Notes under the pieces: model-generated
What the model saw: the letters and a program-made list of their open reading frames with translations, nothing else
What the model was told of the DNA's origin: nothing
The model's database searches: none
Shown here: positions 18,082 through 26,148 of the stretch, one piece after another
How positions within the stretch are numbered: position 1 is the first letter of the stretch
Layout of the letters: each line of letters opens with the position of its first letter
Origin: Geofilum rhodophaeum
GTDB lineage: Bacteria > Bacteroidota > Bacteroidia > Bacteroidales > Marinilabiliaceae
Length of the DNA stretch: 64,000 nt
Assembly (NCBI RefSeq): GCF_002210225.1
Contig: NZ_MWUJ01000001.1
Location: 62,001-126,000 of the forward strand
Reading direction: 5' to 3'
Program-made: the position numbers and the translations under genes

Positions 18082-18928
18082 ATCCTAATGTAAATTCTTC
18101 CGGAAACTGAAAGCCTGCCTCCAGGTCGTTCAGCAATTGGTTAAACATTTCTTTACCGCGCTCAGCATCCAGGGCCATCCAGCGTTCCACAATCAAGAGC
18201 TTTTGCACAAAGGCCAGCACTTTCTCAATAGTAAAATACGCAAAAAAGGTCTCCTCATCTATGAAGTCCCATTGGTGCCTGTCCAGGCGAAGTTCTCTTT
18301 CCAACAGATCCTTGCCTTCAAACAACTGAATAAGGTGCTCCATCTCGTGCACCTCGTTGGCCAGACCGAAATCGCGTGTTCTGCTTTTCCGAAGCGCAGC
18401 GGTAATCTCATCGTCACCCACCAAAGCCTGATCAAAGGCCAATTTATGCTTGCGGCCATTCAGCGCCACCATCACATTACCAATGGTACGGTGATAGCTG
18501 GCCAGAGCACGCAAAAAAGCATTATTGACCTGTTCCAAATGTTCGTAGTAAGCCCTGGTAAGCTGTAACTCTGCCACATAAAAATCATCTGTACCCTCTT
18601 CGCCGTGGATCTGCTCCAGAAATTCTACAAAATAATCGGGCAACAACTCCAGGTCGGCAGACTCATAGCTCTTTCGATCCTGTAACTGCTCCACGGTGTC
18701 CCGTGGCAGATTTCCACGCTCATCCCACTCTTCGTCCCGCTTAAAATAGCGATTCAAAAAGTTTTGATGGTCAAAGGGCATATACAGCAATTGAACCAGC
18801 TTAAAATCTGCCGGCTGCAATTCCGCACTTAAGTTTTCCCTTAATTCTGCCGAAGAGTACAGTACTTTTTTGTCTTCCAGAAGAATATCGGGTAAACCTG
18901 CCACCAATGCGTAGTAGTTTTTTCCCAT
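18068..18928 (-). CDS. DUF2764 family protein of the V-ATPase operon
   Basis: The 286-residue soluble protein begins MGKNYYALVAGLPDILLEDKK, the hallmark of DUF2764, a family found in bacterial V-ATPase operons. It is helical and acidic with no signal peptide or membrane helix. Its place between subunits E and A, where archaeal-type operons carry subunit C, suggests it acts as a C-like connector between the rotor and membrane ring. That is an inference from position, not proven. The ATG shares one base with the stop of subunit E (TAATG), and its own stop overlaps subunit A by 14 bases. Confidence 0.88.
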   Translation of the reverse strand: MGKNYYALVAGLPDILLEDKKVLYSSAELRENLSAELQPADFKLVQLLYMPFDHQNFLNRYFKRDEEWDERGNLPRDTVEQLQDRKSYESADLELLPDYFVEFLEQIHGEEGTDDFYVAELQLTRAYYEHLEQVNNAFLRALASYHRTIGNVMVALNGRKHKLAFDQALVGDDEITAALRKSRTRDFGLANEVHEMEHLIQLFEGKDLLERELRLDRHQWDFIDEETFFAYFTIEKVLAFVQKLLIVERWMALDAERGKEMFNQLLNDLEAGFQFPEEFTLGYGKK

Positions 18929-19542
18929 TATTTTTCCGCTTCAAAAAGTAACTCACTGGTTTTGGGACGCAGGTAAGCTTTAAAAAAATTGCTGAAGTCC
19001 TGCTCGGTAAAACTGATTTGATAACTGCCATCAACCGGACCCACTTTAAAACCGGATTTCACACCTTCCGAAAAAGTCAACTCCAATCCCTGGTTGAGCT
19101 CGGCAGCCAATTGGTTCTTGAAGTAAGCATCCAATTGCTCCTGCTCCTTGGCCGACAAAACCACCTGCATATCCAGGCTGTCCTTTTCGGCCCAGGTTTT
19201 AACCACTTTCTCAACCAGCGACTTCAAAAAATCCTGATTCGAAAAGAGTTCTTTAACAGCAGGTTGTACCGCTTGCATGGTCACCTGGTTGCCCAAGTCC
19301 TGCTTTAGGGCAGCGAGCGCCTGCCCAATCGACATTTTCAGCTCCGAATCGACATGCTTTCTGAGCGTTTCGGCTTTTTCCTCCGCCTCTTTTACCAACG
19401 CAGCCGCCTTTTTCTCTGCCTCTTTCTGCAGTTGCTCAGCTTGCTCCCGGGCCTCCTTTAGAATGACTTCGGCCTCCTGACGGGATTTTTCAACCCCCTC
19501 ATTATAAATCTTTTCAGTAAGTTCCTGAAGTTTCGTTTGCAT
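18928..19542 (-). CDS. ntpE: V-type ATPase subunit E (peripheral stalk)
   Basis: The 204-residue protein is the first gene of the V-ATPase operon. Its N-terminal 75 residues form a strongly charged helix rich in Lys, Glu and Ala (EVILKEAREQAEQLQKEAEKKAAAL), as in peripheral-stalk E subunits. A C-terminal alpha/beta head domain (about 85-204) would bind the top of subunit B. In other V-ATPases E pairs with subunit G or H; no such gene is present here, so E may self-associate or pair with a protein encoded elsewhere. Its stop overlaps the start of DUF2764 by one base. Confidence 0.88.
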   Translation of the reverse strand: MQTKLQELTEKIYNEGVEKSRQEAEVILKEAREQAEQLQKEAEKKAAALVKEAEEKAETLRKHVDSELKMSIGQALAALKQDLGNQVTMQAVQPAVKELFSNQDFLKSLVEKVVKTWAEKDSLDMQVVLSAKEQEQLDAYFKNQLAAELNQGLELTFSEGVKSGFKVGPVDGSYQISFTEQDFSNFFKAYLRPKTSELLFEAEK

Positions 19543-19681
19543 ATCTCTTAAATTTTATACTTTGCTAAAAATAATTTTTTCGAACGAGCCGGCAAAAAGC
19601 ACCAAGGCGACAAGTGCTTACAATTTAACTCTTTTCGCAAGCAAAAGCCAACGGATTCTCCCTGTTTAAAGGGATTTGCGC

Positions 19682-19689
19682 CAAAATTA
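19682..19689 (-). promoter_or_regulatory. Possible -7 element of the V-ATPase operon (TAATTTTG)
   Basis: A TAnnTTTG match on the minus strand, 140 bases before the subunit E start. The -33 region is T-rich but lacks a clean TTG. Confidence 0.35.
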
Positions 19690-19826
19690 TTAAAGATTTG
19701 AAAAAACCCTTAAAATAAAAGCGCCAAGCAACAAAATTGCGGTTTCAAATGTCCACCTAATAACAGGCCAACAACCATAAGGTTCACGGCAAAACCGCTC
19801 CTGCTGCAAGAATAGGCAAAAAAAAA

Positions 19827-19853
19827 GTTGTATTGGCCAAGGGCCAATACAAC
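19827..19853 (-). terminator. Intrinsic terminator of the coiled-coil protein gene
   Basis: The perfect 12-base stem GTTGTATTGGCC/GGCCAATACAAC with a 3-base loop is followed leftward by an eight-base or longer T-run on the minus strand, 73 bases after the stop at 19926. Confidence 0.85.
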
Positions 19854-19925
19854 CGCTAAAATGTCGTACAAATTAAAGCAAAACAACACAGAAGGCCGTT
19901 CTGTTCAAAAGGCCTGATTCAATCC

Positions 19926-20504
19926 CTAGTGAATACTGGCTTGCTCCTGAATCGGCTGAGTCTGGGGACGCAGCTGCAACTGCAACTCCATCATCCTTCG
20001 CTCCACCTCCCGCAAACCCTTTTCTGCCTCCTTTTTGTAAGCAGCGCTCCGGTTGTTGGTCGATAAAAGCTGTTCCGATTCACGTATGCGCTCACGCATA
20101 AACTGATCAAAATCTCTCAATTTTTGACGGTACTCCGCATCGAGTTCACGCATACCGGATCTTAACTCATTGGCCTCAGAGCGCGTAACCTTTACAATCA
20201 TGCGCTCCACCGCCTTCTTTTCCTCGGCATAACGCTGGGCCTCGGCGCGCATTTCCTGACTGGCCGAATGCATTTGTTCACTCAAGGAAGAAAGCAAGGT
20301 GTCGCCCACCCCAATTAAAGAATCTGCTTCTGCCATTTTGGCCAGATACTTAGTCCTGACCTCAGTAACCTGTTCCAATTGCTTAATTAGGCGCTGCTCC
20401 TTTTTACTGCTTTCTTCTGCAAGCAAAGCAGGCACTGCAGCAATAACAAAAACAACCAACAGCACAAACGGTCGAAACGGGACATGAGTTCTTCTGAATT
20501 TCAT
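19926..20504 (-). CDS. Secreted coiled-coil protein of unknown function
   Basis: I do not recognise a named family. The 192-residue product has a basic N-terminus and a hydrophobic segment ending ALLAEE (about residue 30), a likely signal peptide, so it should be periplasmic. The rest is almost entirely charged helix with coiled-coil character (about residues 35-180), including KEQRLIKQLEQVTEVRTKYLA and YRQKLRDFDQFMRERIRESEQ. No Cys, metal-binding or catalytic motif is seen. A Gln/Pro-rich tail ends the protein. It has its own terminator and faces away from the lipoprotein cluster to its right. It may be a periplasmic chaperone-like or spacer protein, but that is a guess. Confidence 0.7.
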   Translation of the reverse strand: MKFRRTHVPFRPFVLLVVFVIAAVPALLAEESSKKEQRLIKQLEQVTEVRTKYLAKMAEADSLIGVGDTLLSSLSEQMHSASQEMRAEAQRYAEEKKAVERMIVKVTRSEANELRSGMRELDAEYRQKLRDFDQFMRERIRESEQLLSTNNRSAAYKKEAEKGLREVERRMMELQLQLRPQTQPIQEQASIH

Positions 20505-20935
20505 AATGATAAGGGTTTAATTTGGTTCGCTGCGAACTTAGCAAAACCCCGCGTTAACAAAAAGTAACAATTACCCATTTATGACCAATAATCATAAAAA
20601 CCTGACCACCCTCTCGAAATCATCCATTAAAAACGTAACCCCATAGCGGCAAGACCTAAAACCGAGCCTCAAAAACACGACAGGACTTAAGTCCATTTAC
20701 TACACTTTTGTACAATTTAACCACAACTCCCGAATAAAAAATCCCACCTTTGCCCCCGTAAAAGCAACCAATTATCCTTTTGTGCATCCAAGCTTTGTTG
20801 ACATAAATGAGGAAAGCCTACAGAAAAGGAACAATCTTTGCATATACTCGTTTAACCAATTTGGAATGCCCTCGTGTCGTTTCAAATCAAAGCACGCTTT
20901 TTTTGAAACCAATCAATAACTAAAATTAATTTGAA
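20505..20935. other. Divergent intergenic region with a small perfect palindrome
   Basis: This 431-base region separates two divergent genes. GTTCGC-T-GCGAAC (20525-20537) is a perfect palindrome 20 bases from the leftward start and overlaps a weak -7-like TAAGTTCG on the minus strand, so it could be an operator. Toward the rightward gene, AATCTTTG (20833-20840) is one base off the -7 consensus. No RNA gene or reading frame was recognised. Confidence 0.5.
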
Positions 20936-21790
20936 ATGAAAAGAACTAAACTTTTTGGCCTTATGATGGTCTTGGTAGTAGGCATGGGTTTTACTGCCTG
21001 TACAGAAGATGATGATGCCTTTATCAATATCACAGTTGAAGGAAACGTTCCGGAAACCCTAACTGTTGGAGAATCGCTTACCATCAACTACTCTGTAATC
21101 AGCAGCGATCGTCTCGACATCATCGAACATTTGATTAATAATGATGTGGTAGAAAGTGTAGAAGAGTTCACTTCCAACACCTCTCACACCGGCTCATTTA
21201 CCATCACAGCTGAAGAAGTTGGCACCATCTACGCCACAATCAGAATAACCGACCGCAAAGGAGAGATAAAACCCCGCGACTTCAGCATCGAAGTAGAAAG
21301 CAACATTGAATCCTTTACAGCTGTGCTGATGGGGAACTTTGACGATACACAACTCGGCAGTTTCTTTTCAACTGTTACAGGTGAGGTGTATAAAATTACA
21401 CCTGCAGGAGAAAATTCAGAACTCATCGATTTTGTATATTTCTACGGCAGCAACAACAGCGCAACCATTACCGCCCCCGACAATGACGAGATAATTGGAA
21501 CGGGAGCCGGCCAGGTATACGGGCCTGTTGCCAACTGGTCTACCCGCAACGCCACCCGCTTCAACCAACTGTTTAGCGGCATTACCGTTGAGGAGTTTGA
21601 CGCTATGAATAACGACGCCCTGATTGTGGCCAACACCGCCAGCGATGTCGATCTGAAAATGGCCAACTTCCTTAATAAGGATGCCCTGGTTGCCTTTATT
21701 ACTGTGGACGGCAAAAAAGGAATCTTCAAGGTAGCAGATTTGGATACCGAAGCCAAGACCATCACCATTGATGTGAAAGTACAGAAGTAA
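20936..21790 (+). CDS. Surface lipoprotein with Ig-like domain, function unknown
   Basis: The 284-residue product has a lipobox at FTAC (Cys22) followed at once by TEDDD, an acidic stretch like the surface-export signal of Bacteroidota lipoproteins. Residues about 30-120 look like an immunoglobulin-like beta domain (VPETLTVGESLTINYSV, GTIYATIRITDRKGE). The C-terminal half (about 125-284) contains IDFVYFYGSNNSATITAPDN and ends in beta strands, a pattern I recall from uncharacterised Bacteroidota lipoproteins. No enzyme motif is visible. A terminator follows, so it is a single-gene unit, but it sits next to two other envelope genes. Confidence 0.75.
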   Translation: MKRTKLFGLMMVLVVGMGFTACTEDDDAFINITVEGNVPETLTVGESLTINYSVISSDRLDIIEHLINNDVVESVEEFTSNTSHTGSFTITAEEVGTIYATIRITDRKGEIKPRDFSIEVESNIESFTAVLMGNFDDTQLGSFFSTVTGEVYKITPAGENSELIDFVYFYGSNNSATITAPDNDEIIGTGAGQVYGPVANWSTRNATRFNQLFSGITVEEFDAMNNDALIVANTASDVDLKMANFLNKDALVAFITVDGKKGIFKVADLDTEAKTITIDVKVQK

Positions 21791-21805
21791 ACAACTTCTA
21801 TCCAT

Positions 21806-21843
21806 AAAAAAAGAGTCGTTCCGGTCGGAGCGGCTCTTTTTTT
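21806..21843. terminator. Bidirectional-type intrinsic terminator
   Basis: A 10-base stem (21813-21822 with 21827-21836, containing two G-T pairs) around GGTC is flanked by seven As and an eleven-base T-run, just after the lipoprotein stop. Confidence 0.88.
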
Positions 21844-22251
21844 ATCCATTCAACTTGACATTAACAAAAGCGTACAAAAAAACACTTGCCAATCTAATAT
21901 ATTAACTAAATAAATAATATATAAGACAAATTAAACCTTGCTAGAACCCAGAAAGATATTGGCGATGTCATAGGATAAAAACATGAAACCCTCCTAAAAA
22001 CAAGGTTTAAAACACAAAACAACAATCACATATATTTAAAAACAGATAGCTGCCCACTCGCCAAGTCAATGAAACACTTCGTCAGGAATCATAGGCCATT
22101 CATCAATAGCGCAACATAATTTTAGCACAACAGCAGTAATTAGACCTACTTTTGTCGCGGCGCAGAAAAACGCCTTTAACCTTAACAGGTACTAAATACA
22201 CAACAGCATTTTATTTTTTGTCATTTAATATTTAACCCAAGATTTTTTGCA
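21844..22251. other. AT-rich upstream region of the coiled-coil lipoprotein
   Basis: This is a gene-free stretch of about 400 bases. It contains a perfect 10-base inverted repeat, TTAAACCTTG (21931-21940) and CAAGGTTTAA (22001-22010), 60 bases apart, and the promoter element at 22147-22154. No reading frame or RNA gene was recognised. Confidence 0.55.
22147..22154 (+). promoter_or_regulatory. -7 promoter element (TACTTTTG)
   Basis: A perfect TAnnTTTG match, about 97 bases before the ATG at 22252. A T-rich TTTTAG lies 21 bases upstream in the -33 position. Confidence 0.55.
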
Positions 22252-24129
22252 ATGAAAAAACTCAGACTTTTTGCAGGATCATTATTGTTGGCCGGCGCCT
22301 TGTTCGGCTGTATCAAAAACGAAGAAGCAGATGGCGTTAAAGCCTTGCGTGAAGCACAGGCAGCTTTAATCAACGCCAAAGCAGCCAACGAAACCACACT
22401 GGCTAACGCCGAAGCAGCATTTGTGCAGGCTCAGGCCAAAATCGAAGAGGCAAAAGCCTTACAAGCAGCGGCACAAGCCCGTTACCAGGAACTCCAAAAC
22501 GACTTGCGTGAGGCACAAAACACCGACGACATTGCCCGTATGGAGGCAGATCTGGAATTGTTCCAGGTTCAAAAACAAGGTGAGATTGCCGCTGCACAAC
22601 TTGAGGCAGAAGTGCTTTTGAACAATGCTAAAATAGCCCTTGAGGGTTCTATTCGCGCCTTAAAAGCCGAAATCGCCATTTCAGAAGTTTCTACTCCTGC
22701 TTTGGACGAATACCTGGCCAAATACACCGAGGCTGTGGCAAAAGTAACTGGTCTGCAAGGCCAAATCATCGGCAAAGAAGCTGAAATCGCTACTGCCGAA
22801 TACTACAACAGCAGCAACGATTTGATGAATCTTAAGCTCATCGAAAAAGAAAAGCTCAACAACGAAAAGGCCAGTCTGGAAGCCTGGAAAACTCGCTACG
22901 AAGCTGTTTCCGGAGGCCGCATTACCGTTGCCGAGGCGGTGCTGGATGCCAGGGAGATGGAAGACAGCCTGGAATTTGCACGCGAAGAGGTTCGTGTTGA
23001 AAGGGCCAAGCAGGACATGTTGCGTGCCAATGCCAGCACCATATACACCAATGCTAATACGGACTACCAGGAAGCCAACAACGCACTTGCAAAAATCGAG
23101 CAATTCACCAACGGTATTGGCGGAAGCATTCCTTACAGCTTCCTGGAGGTTCATTACGATGTACCCAACCCAACTCCCTCGTTCAACAATTTCCAGGCAG
23201 CCGATTACTACGAAACAGCCATCGAGGCCATGGAAGAAGGCTTGAGCAACTACGAACTGGTTTACGAAGAAATCCTGGAAATTAAAGACATCTATGCCGA
23301 CCAAATTGAAGATTTGGAAGCAGCCATTGAAGCAGCCCGGGAAGAGGTTGTTGAAAAAGAACATGCCTACACTTTGGCGGTGGTAGAGTACCAGGCCGAC
23401 CAGACCACTGCAAAGGAATCAGCTATGGACAATGCTGAGACAGAGCTGCAAGATGCACAAGATGCTTTGACCGATGCCATCGTAGACTACGCCAACTTCA
23501 GAAATGACATCAACGACAGCGACCTGACCGATGTTGAAGCTCACTACACCGTCCATTACAATAACTGGGTGGATGGCGACCTGATTTTCACCATTGATGA
23601 TTTGATTGCATGGTACGAGGCACGTATTGCTCAAAGGGAAGCCGAGCTGGAAGATTATGAGCTTGACCTTGCGGTTGTGGAAGCTTATATCGCTTACCTC
23701 GAAAGCATTGATGTGGATCGTATTCCCGAATTGAAAGAAGCTTACTTTGCGGCACGTGCTGCTTACTGGGCGGCTGTTGAAAAATACAATGAGCTAAACA
23801 GCCAGGAGATCTTCCTCACTACAGAACTGAGCAGAACAGCAATTTACGTAAACGCCTTAGAGAATGAAGAAGAGCTCATCAACGACAACCTGGACAATAT
23901 CGAGAAGGGCATCTACCAAACCGAGGCTGCTGTTGCCATGATTGACAAGGATTTTGCAAGCTGGGAAGCCTACAAAACCAAACTGCAACGCGAACTGACT
24001 GTATTGGAAGATGAGCTGGCAGTATACCAGAAGAAAGCAGAAAATTACTATGCATTGGTAAACGCCGAACTCGACGGCACCAACGAAGAGACAGAGCAGA
24101 CCGAGACCGAGACCGAGACTGCTGAATAG
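22252..24129 (+). CDS. Long coiled-coil lipoprotein, function unknown
   Basis: I do not recognise a named family. The 625-residue product has a lipobox ending in FGC (Cys20) followed by IKNEEAD. Nearly all of the rest is Ala/Glu/Lys/Gln-rich helix with heptad character (about 25-275, 335-420 and 455-610). A less helical segment (about 280-330) contains the Pro/Asn/Phe-rich VPNPTPSFNNF, and a Thr/Glu-repeat tail closes the protein. If fully helical, the rods would extend tens of nanometres from the membrane or fold back as hairpins. It lies 83 bases upstream of an outer-membrane barrel gene in the same direction, which suggests a shared envelope function. No catalytic motif is visible. Confidence 0.8.
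   Translation: MKKLRLFAGSLLLAGALFGCIKNEEADGVKALREAQAALINAKAANETTLANAEAAFVQAQAKIEEAKALQAAAQARYQELQNDLREAQNTDDIARMEADLELFQVQKQGEIAAAQLEAEVLLNNAKIALEGSIRALKAEIAISEVSTPALDEYLAKYTEAVAKVTGLQGQIIGKEAEIATAEYYNSSNDLMNLKLIEKEKLNNEKASLEAWKTRYEAVSGGRITVAEAVLDAREMEDSLEFAREEVRVERAKQDMLRANASTIYTNANTDYQEANNALAKIEQFTNGIGGSIPYSFLEVHYDVPNPTPSFNNFQAADYYETAIEAMEEGLSNYELVYEEILEIKDIYADQIEDLEAAIEAAREEVVEKEHAYTLAVVEYQADQTTAKESAMDNAETELQDAQDALTDAIVDYANFRNDINDSDLTDVEAHYTVHYNNWVDGDLIFTIDDLIAWYEARIAQREAELEDYELDLAVVEAYIAYLESIDVDRIPELKEAYFAARAAYWAAVEKYNELNSQEIFLTTELSRTAIYVNALENEEELINDNLDNIEKGIYQTEAAVAMIDKDFASWEAYKTKLQRELTVLEDELAVYQKKAENYYALVNAELDGTNEETEQTETETETAE
24099..24116 (+). repeat. In-frame hexanucleotide repeat (GACCGA x3)
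   Basis: Three tandem GACCGA units encode Thr-Glu dipeptides in the tail of the coiled-coil lipoprotein. Copy-number change would keep the frame. Confidence 0.8.
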
Positions 24130-24148
24130 GCTGATAATTGGACAACAG

Positions 24149-24175
24149 ACAGAGACAGGCACTGCCTGTCTCTGT
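24149..24175 (+). other. Strong intercistronic hairpin without T-run
   Basis: ACAGAGACAGGC pairs perfectly with GCCTGTCTCTGT around a 3-base loop, 20 bases after the coiled-coil stop. It is followed by ACCAAAAAATG instead of a T-run. It may protect the upstream message or lower expression of the downstream barrel gene. Confidence 0.75.
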
Positions 24176-24212
24176 ACCAAAAAATGTTTAACCCAAAGAT
24201 AAGCCTAAGAAT

Positions 24213-25025
24213 ATGAGAAATATAATATCAGGGGGACTTCTACTGGCTGCAGCTTTGATGCTTGGCAGTTCTTTAAAAGCGCAATCCCTGGGTCCCAAAG
24301 CCGGCGATGTTTCGGTGGCGGTAAAACTCGGGAGAGGCATTTCATTCTATGACCTTAATGCCTACGAAGTAAACCGAAACGCATCGTACAGCAACACACT
24401 GCCAGCACTTGCTGCGCCAAATGCAGCCAGCTACAGCACTTCGAACAGCGCGACCAACATGGTGGGTGTTGAACTGAAATACCATTTGGCCGACAACCTG
24501 GCTGTACGTCTGGGTGGTGGCGGTGCGCTGCAATCTACCCCGGCCAAAGATGCGCTTAGCGGAGTAGAGGATCCCAGCGGTGAGAACTATCCGGGAACAG
24601 TAATTCCCGGTTACGAAATGCAGGAAGGTGTCAATGTGCGACAGGCTTATGGCGACCTGGGGGTAGATTACTACATCAGTACCGGATCTCCCCGTCTGCA
24701 TCCCTTTGCAGGTGTGCAAGCCAATGTCTCTTATGCCAGCATCGAAATTTACGATGGATTTAGGGGGCTGGACACCAACGGGGAAGTAATCCCTACCCTC
24801 GACACACGTAAGGGCGAAACCTACGCACTGGGAGGCAGCTTGACAGCAGGTGTTGACTACTATCTGGCGGAAGGTTTCTTCCTGGGGTTAGAGTTTAAGG
24901 CTTTTAACTATATGTATGCGGCAAAGAAAGTCTATCCTCAAACCGGGATGGCGCCTCAAACAGCAGACAATCACAACCTGTTGTTCCTTTCCCAGCCGGT
25001 ATTGCGACTTGGTTTCAGCTTTTAA
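24213..25025 (+). CDS. Outer-membrane beta-barrel protein
   Basis: The 270-residue product has a signal peptide ending LKAQS (about residue 25) and a series of alternating amphipathic strands. Examples are VSVAVKLGRGISFY, VGVELKYHLADNLAVRLGGGG and YALGGSLTAGVDYYLAEGFFLGLEFKAFNY. It ends with Phe (LRLGFSF), the classic barrel-insertion signal. It resembles porin-family/OmpA-barrel proteins of about eight strands without an OmpA peptidoglycan-binding domain. Its place after a long coiled-coil lipoprotein with only a hairpin between suggests that the two work together. The substrate or role is unknown. A terminator follows. Confidence 0.82.
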   Translation: MRNIISGGLLLAAALMLGSSLKAQSLGPKAGDVSVAVKLGRGISFYDLNAYEVNRNASYSNTLPALAAPNAASYSTSNSATNMVGVELKYHLADNLAVRLGGGGALQSTPAKDALSGVEDPSGENYPGTVIPGYEMQEGVNVRQAYGDLGVDYYISTGSPRLHPFAGVQANVSYASIEIYDGFRGLDTNGEVIPTLDTRKGETYALGGSLTAGVDYYLAEGFFLGLEFKAFNYMYAAKKVYPQTGMAPQTADNHNLLFLSQPVLRLGFSF

Positions 25026-25046
25026 GCACAAAACAAACTCAAGCAC

Positions 25047-25074
25047 AAGGGAGGTCTGTAAAGGCCTCCCTTTT
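25047..25074 (+). terminator. Intrinsic terminator after the barrel gene
   Basis: AAGGGAGG pairs with CCTCCCTT around a 10-base loop, with a short T-run that completes the stem. Confidence 0.75.
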
Positions 25075-25154
25075 ATATACCCGGTTTGCTGGTACTTCTT
25101 CCTCATTTGCAAGTCAGCATCTAAACCCGTAGTTTTATATACTCAACCGGTTTA
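25071..25154. promoter_or_regulatory. Repeated CCGG-centred operator modules before lacI-type gene
   Basis: The 10-mer TTTTATATAC occurs at 25071 and 25133, each followed by a CCGGTTT box (25081 and 25147). The second box lies in the perfect palindrome AACCGGTT (25145-25152), five bases before the regulator ATG. Box centres are 66 bases apart. CG-centred palindromes are typical LacI-family operators, so autoregulation is likely. Confidence 0.55.
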
Positions 25155-25156
25155 GT

Positions 25157-26113
25157 ATGAAACGAGCTTCTTTAAAGTCGATAGCCGCCCGGGCAGGGGT
25201 ATCTAAAACCACCGCCTCTTTTGTCCTCAATGGAAAAGGCAACCAGCACAAAATAAGTAAAAGCACGCAGCAGCGCATTCTCCGTACGGCTGAAGAGCTG
25301 GACTATCGGCCCAGTTTTTTAGCGCAGACCCTGAGCAGCGGCATTACGCACACCCTTGGATTCATTTGGGACCGGGAGCAGGCCGCCCACCTACTTCCCC
25401 ATTTAATGGATGGTTTGGAAAGAGTTCAGTACCGCGTGCTGCCCGGGAAGGCCGTCGGATCGGCCGAAAAGACCAGGCTTATCGAGGACTTTATGCTGCG
25501 ACAGACCGACGCCATTGTAGCCTTCGACGACGAAGAGTCAGCTCAGTGGAGCCGGGTACTGAAAGAAAGTGAAATTCCGCTCTTACTCATCCCCTCACTT
25601 ACCCAACCCTCCGGACTGGGACAACAGTCCACCCTCCTTCCCCAACTTTTCAATCTCTTATTACAGCATCATTTTCAACACCACCGGAAAGCCATTGGCT
25701 ACATCGGACTGTCGGACACTTCCCCGGAACCGGCCAAAGTGTTTCAGGAGGCCTACCTCCAACGCTTTGGCATGAACGGTCATTTGCTGCAATGCCTTTC
25801 GAACAGCAAGGAACTGCCCGAGGCCTTGCACCGTTTGGCCGACAAACAGACCAAAGCGGTTATCTTTGAAAACCCGAAACTGCTTTTGGAAGCACTGGTC
25901 TATCTGAAAGGACACCCATACGAAAGCCTCAGCAGCATGGCCTTTTCTACGCTGGGCTGTTCGCCGCGCTTCGAATGGGCCCAACCCCAGGTCAGTGCTG
26001 CCGATCTGGATTATTCGCACCTGGCCCAAAACATAAGCGCCTGGATCAAAGGCAGGCCCAAACCAACATCAAAGATTCAGGTGCTGCCTGCAAGCTGCCG
26101 CCTGTATACCTGA
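25157..26113 (+). CDS. LacI-family transcriptional regulator (divergent effector domain)
   Basis: The 318-residue protein has an N-terminal LacI helix-turn-helix (LKSIAARAGVSKTTASFVLNG, about residues 5-25) and hinge (about 45-60, DYRPSFLAQTLSSG). A periplasmic-binding-protein-like effector domain follows but is shorter and less conserved than usual: after HTLGFIWD it lacks several standard segments. Regulators of this family repress sugar-utilisation genes until a sugar binds. It converges on the GH28 gene 35 bases downstream, a likely target together with itself. The effector is unknown; a pectin-derived sugar would fit the neighbour. Confidence 0.85.
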   Translation: MKRASLKSIAARAGVSKTTASFVLNGKGNQHKISKSTQQRILRTAEELDYRPSFLAQTLSSGITHTLGFIWDREQAAHLLPHLMDGLERVQYRVLPGKAVGSAEKTRLIEDFMLRQTDAIVAFDDEESAQWSRVLKESEIPLLLIPSLTQPSGLGQQSTLLPQLFNLLLQHHFQHHRKAIGYIGLSDTSPEPAKVFQEAYLQRFGMNGHLLQCLSNSKELPEALHRLADKQTKAVIFENPKLLLEALVYLKGHPYESLSSMAFSTLGCSPRFEWAQPQVSAADLDYSHLAQNISAWIKGRPKPTSKIQVLPASCRLYT

Positions 26114-26148
26114 AACAAACGGCAGCTTAAAAAACATTGCGCAAACAA

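Larger units (their letters stand above)
19543..19925. other. Gene-free upstream region of the V-ATPase operon
   Basis: This 383-base AT-rich stretch has no convincing reading frame. It holds a minus-strand TAATTTTG (19682-19689), a possible -7 element of the V-ATPase operon that would give a leader of about 130 bases, and the terminator at 19827-19853. Nothing else was recognised. Confidence 0.5.
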
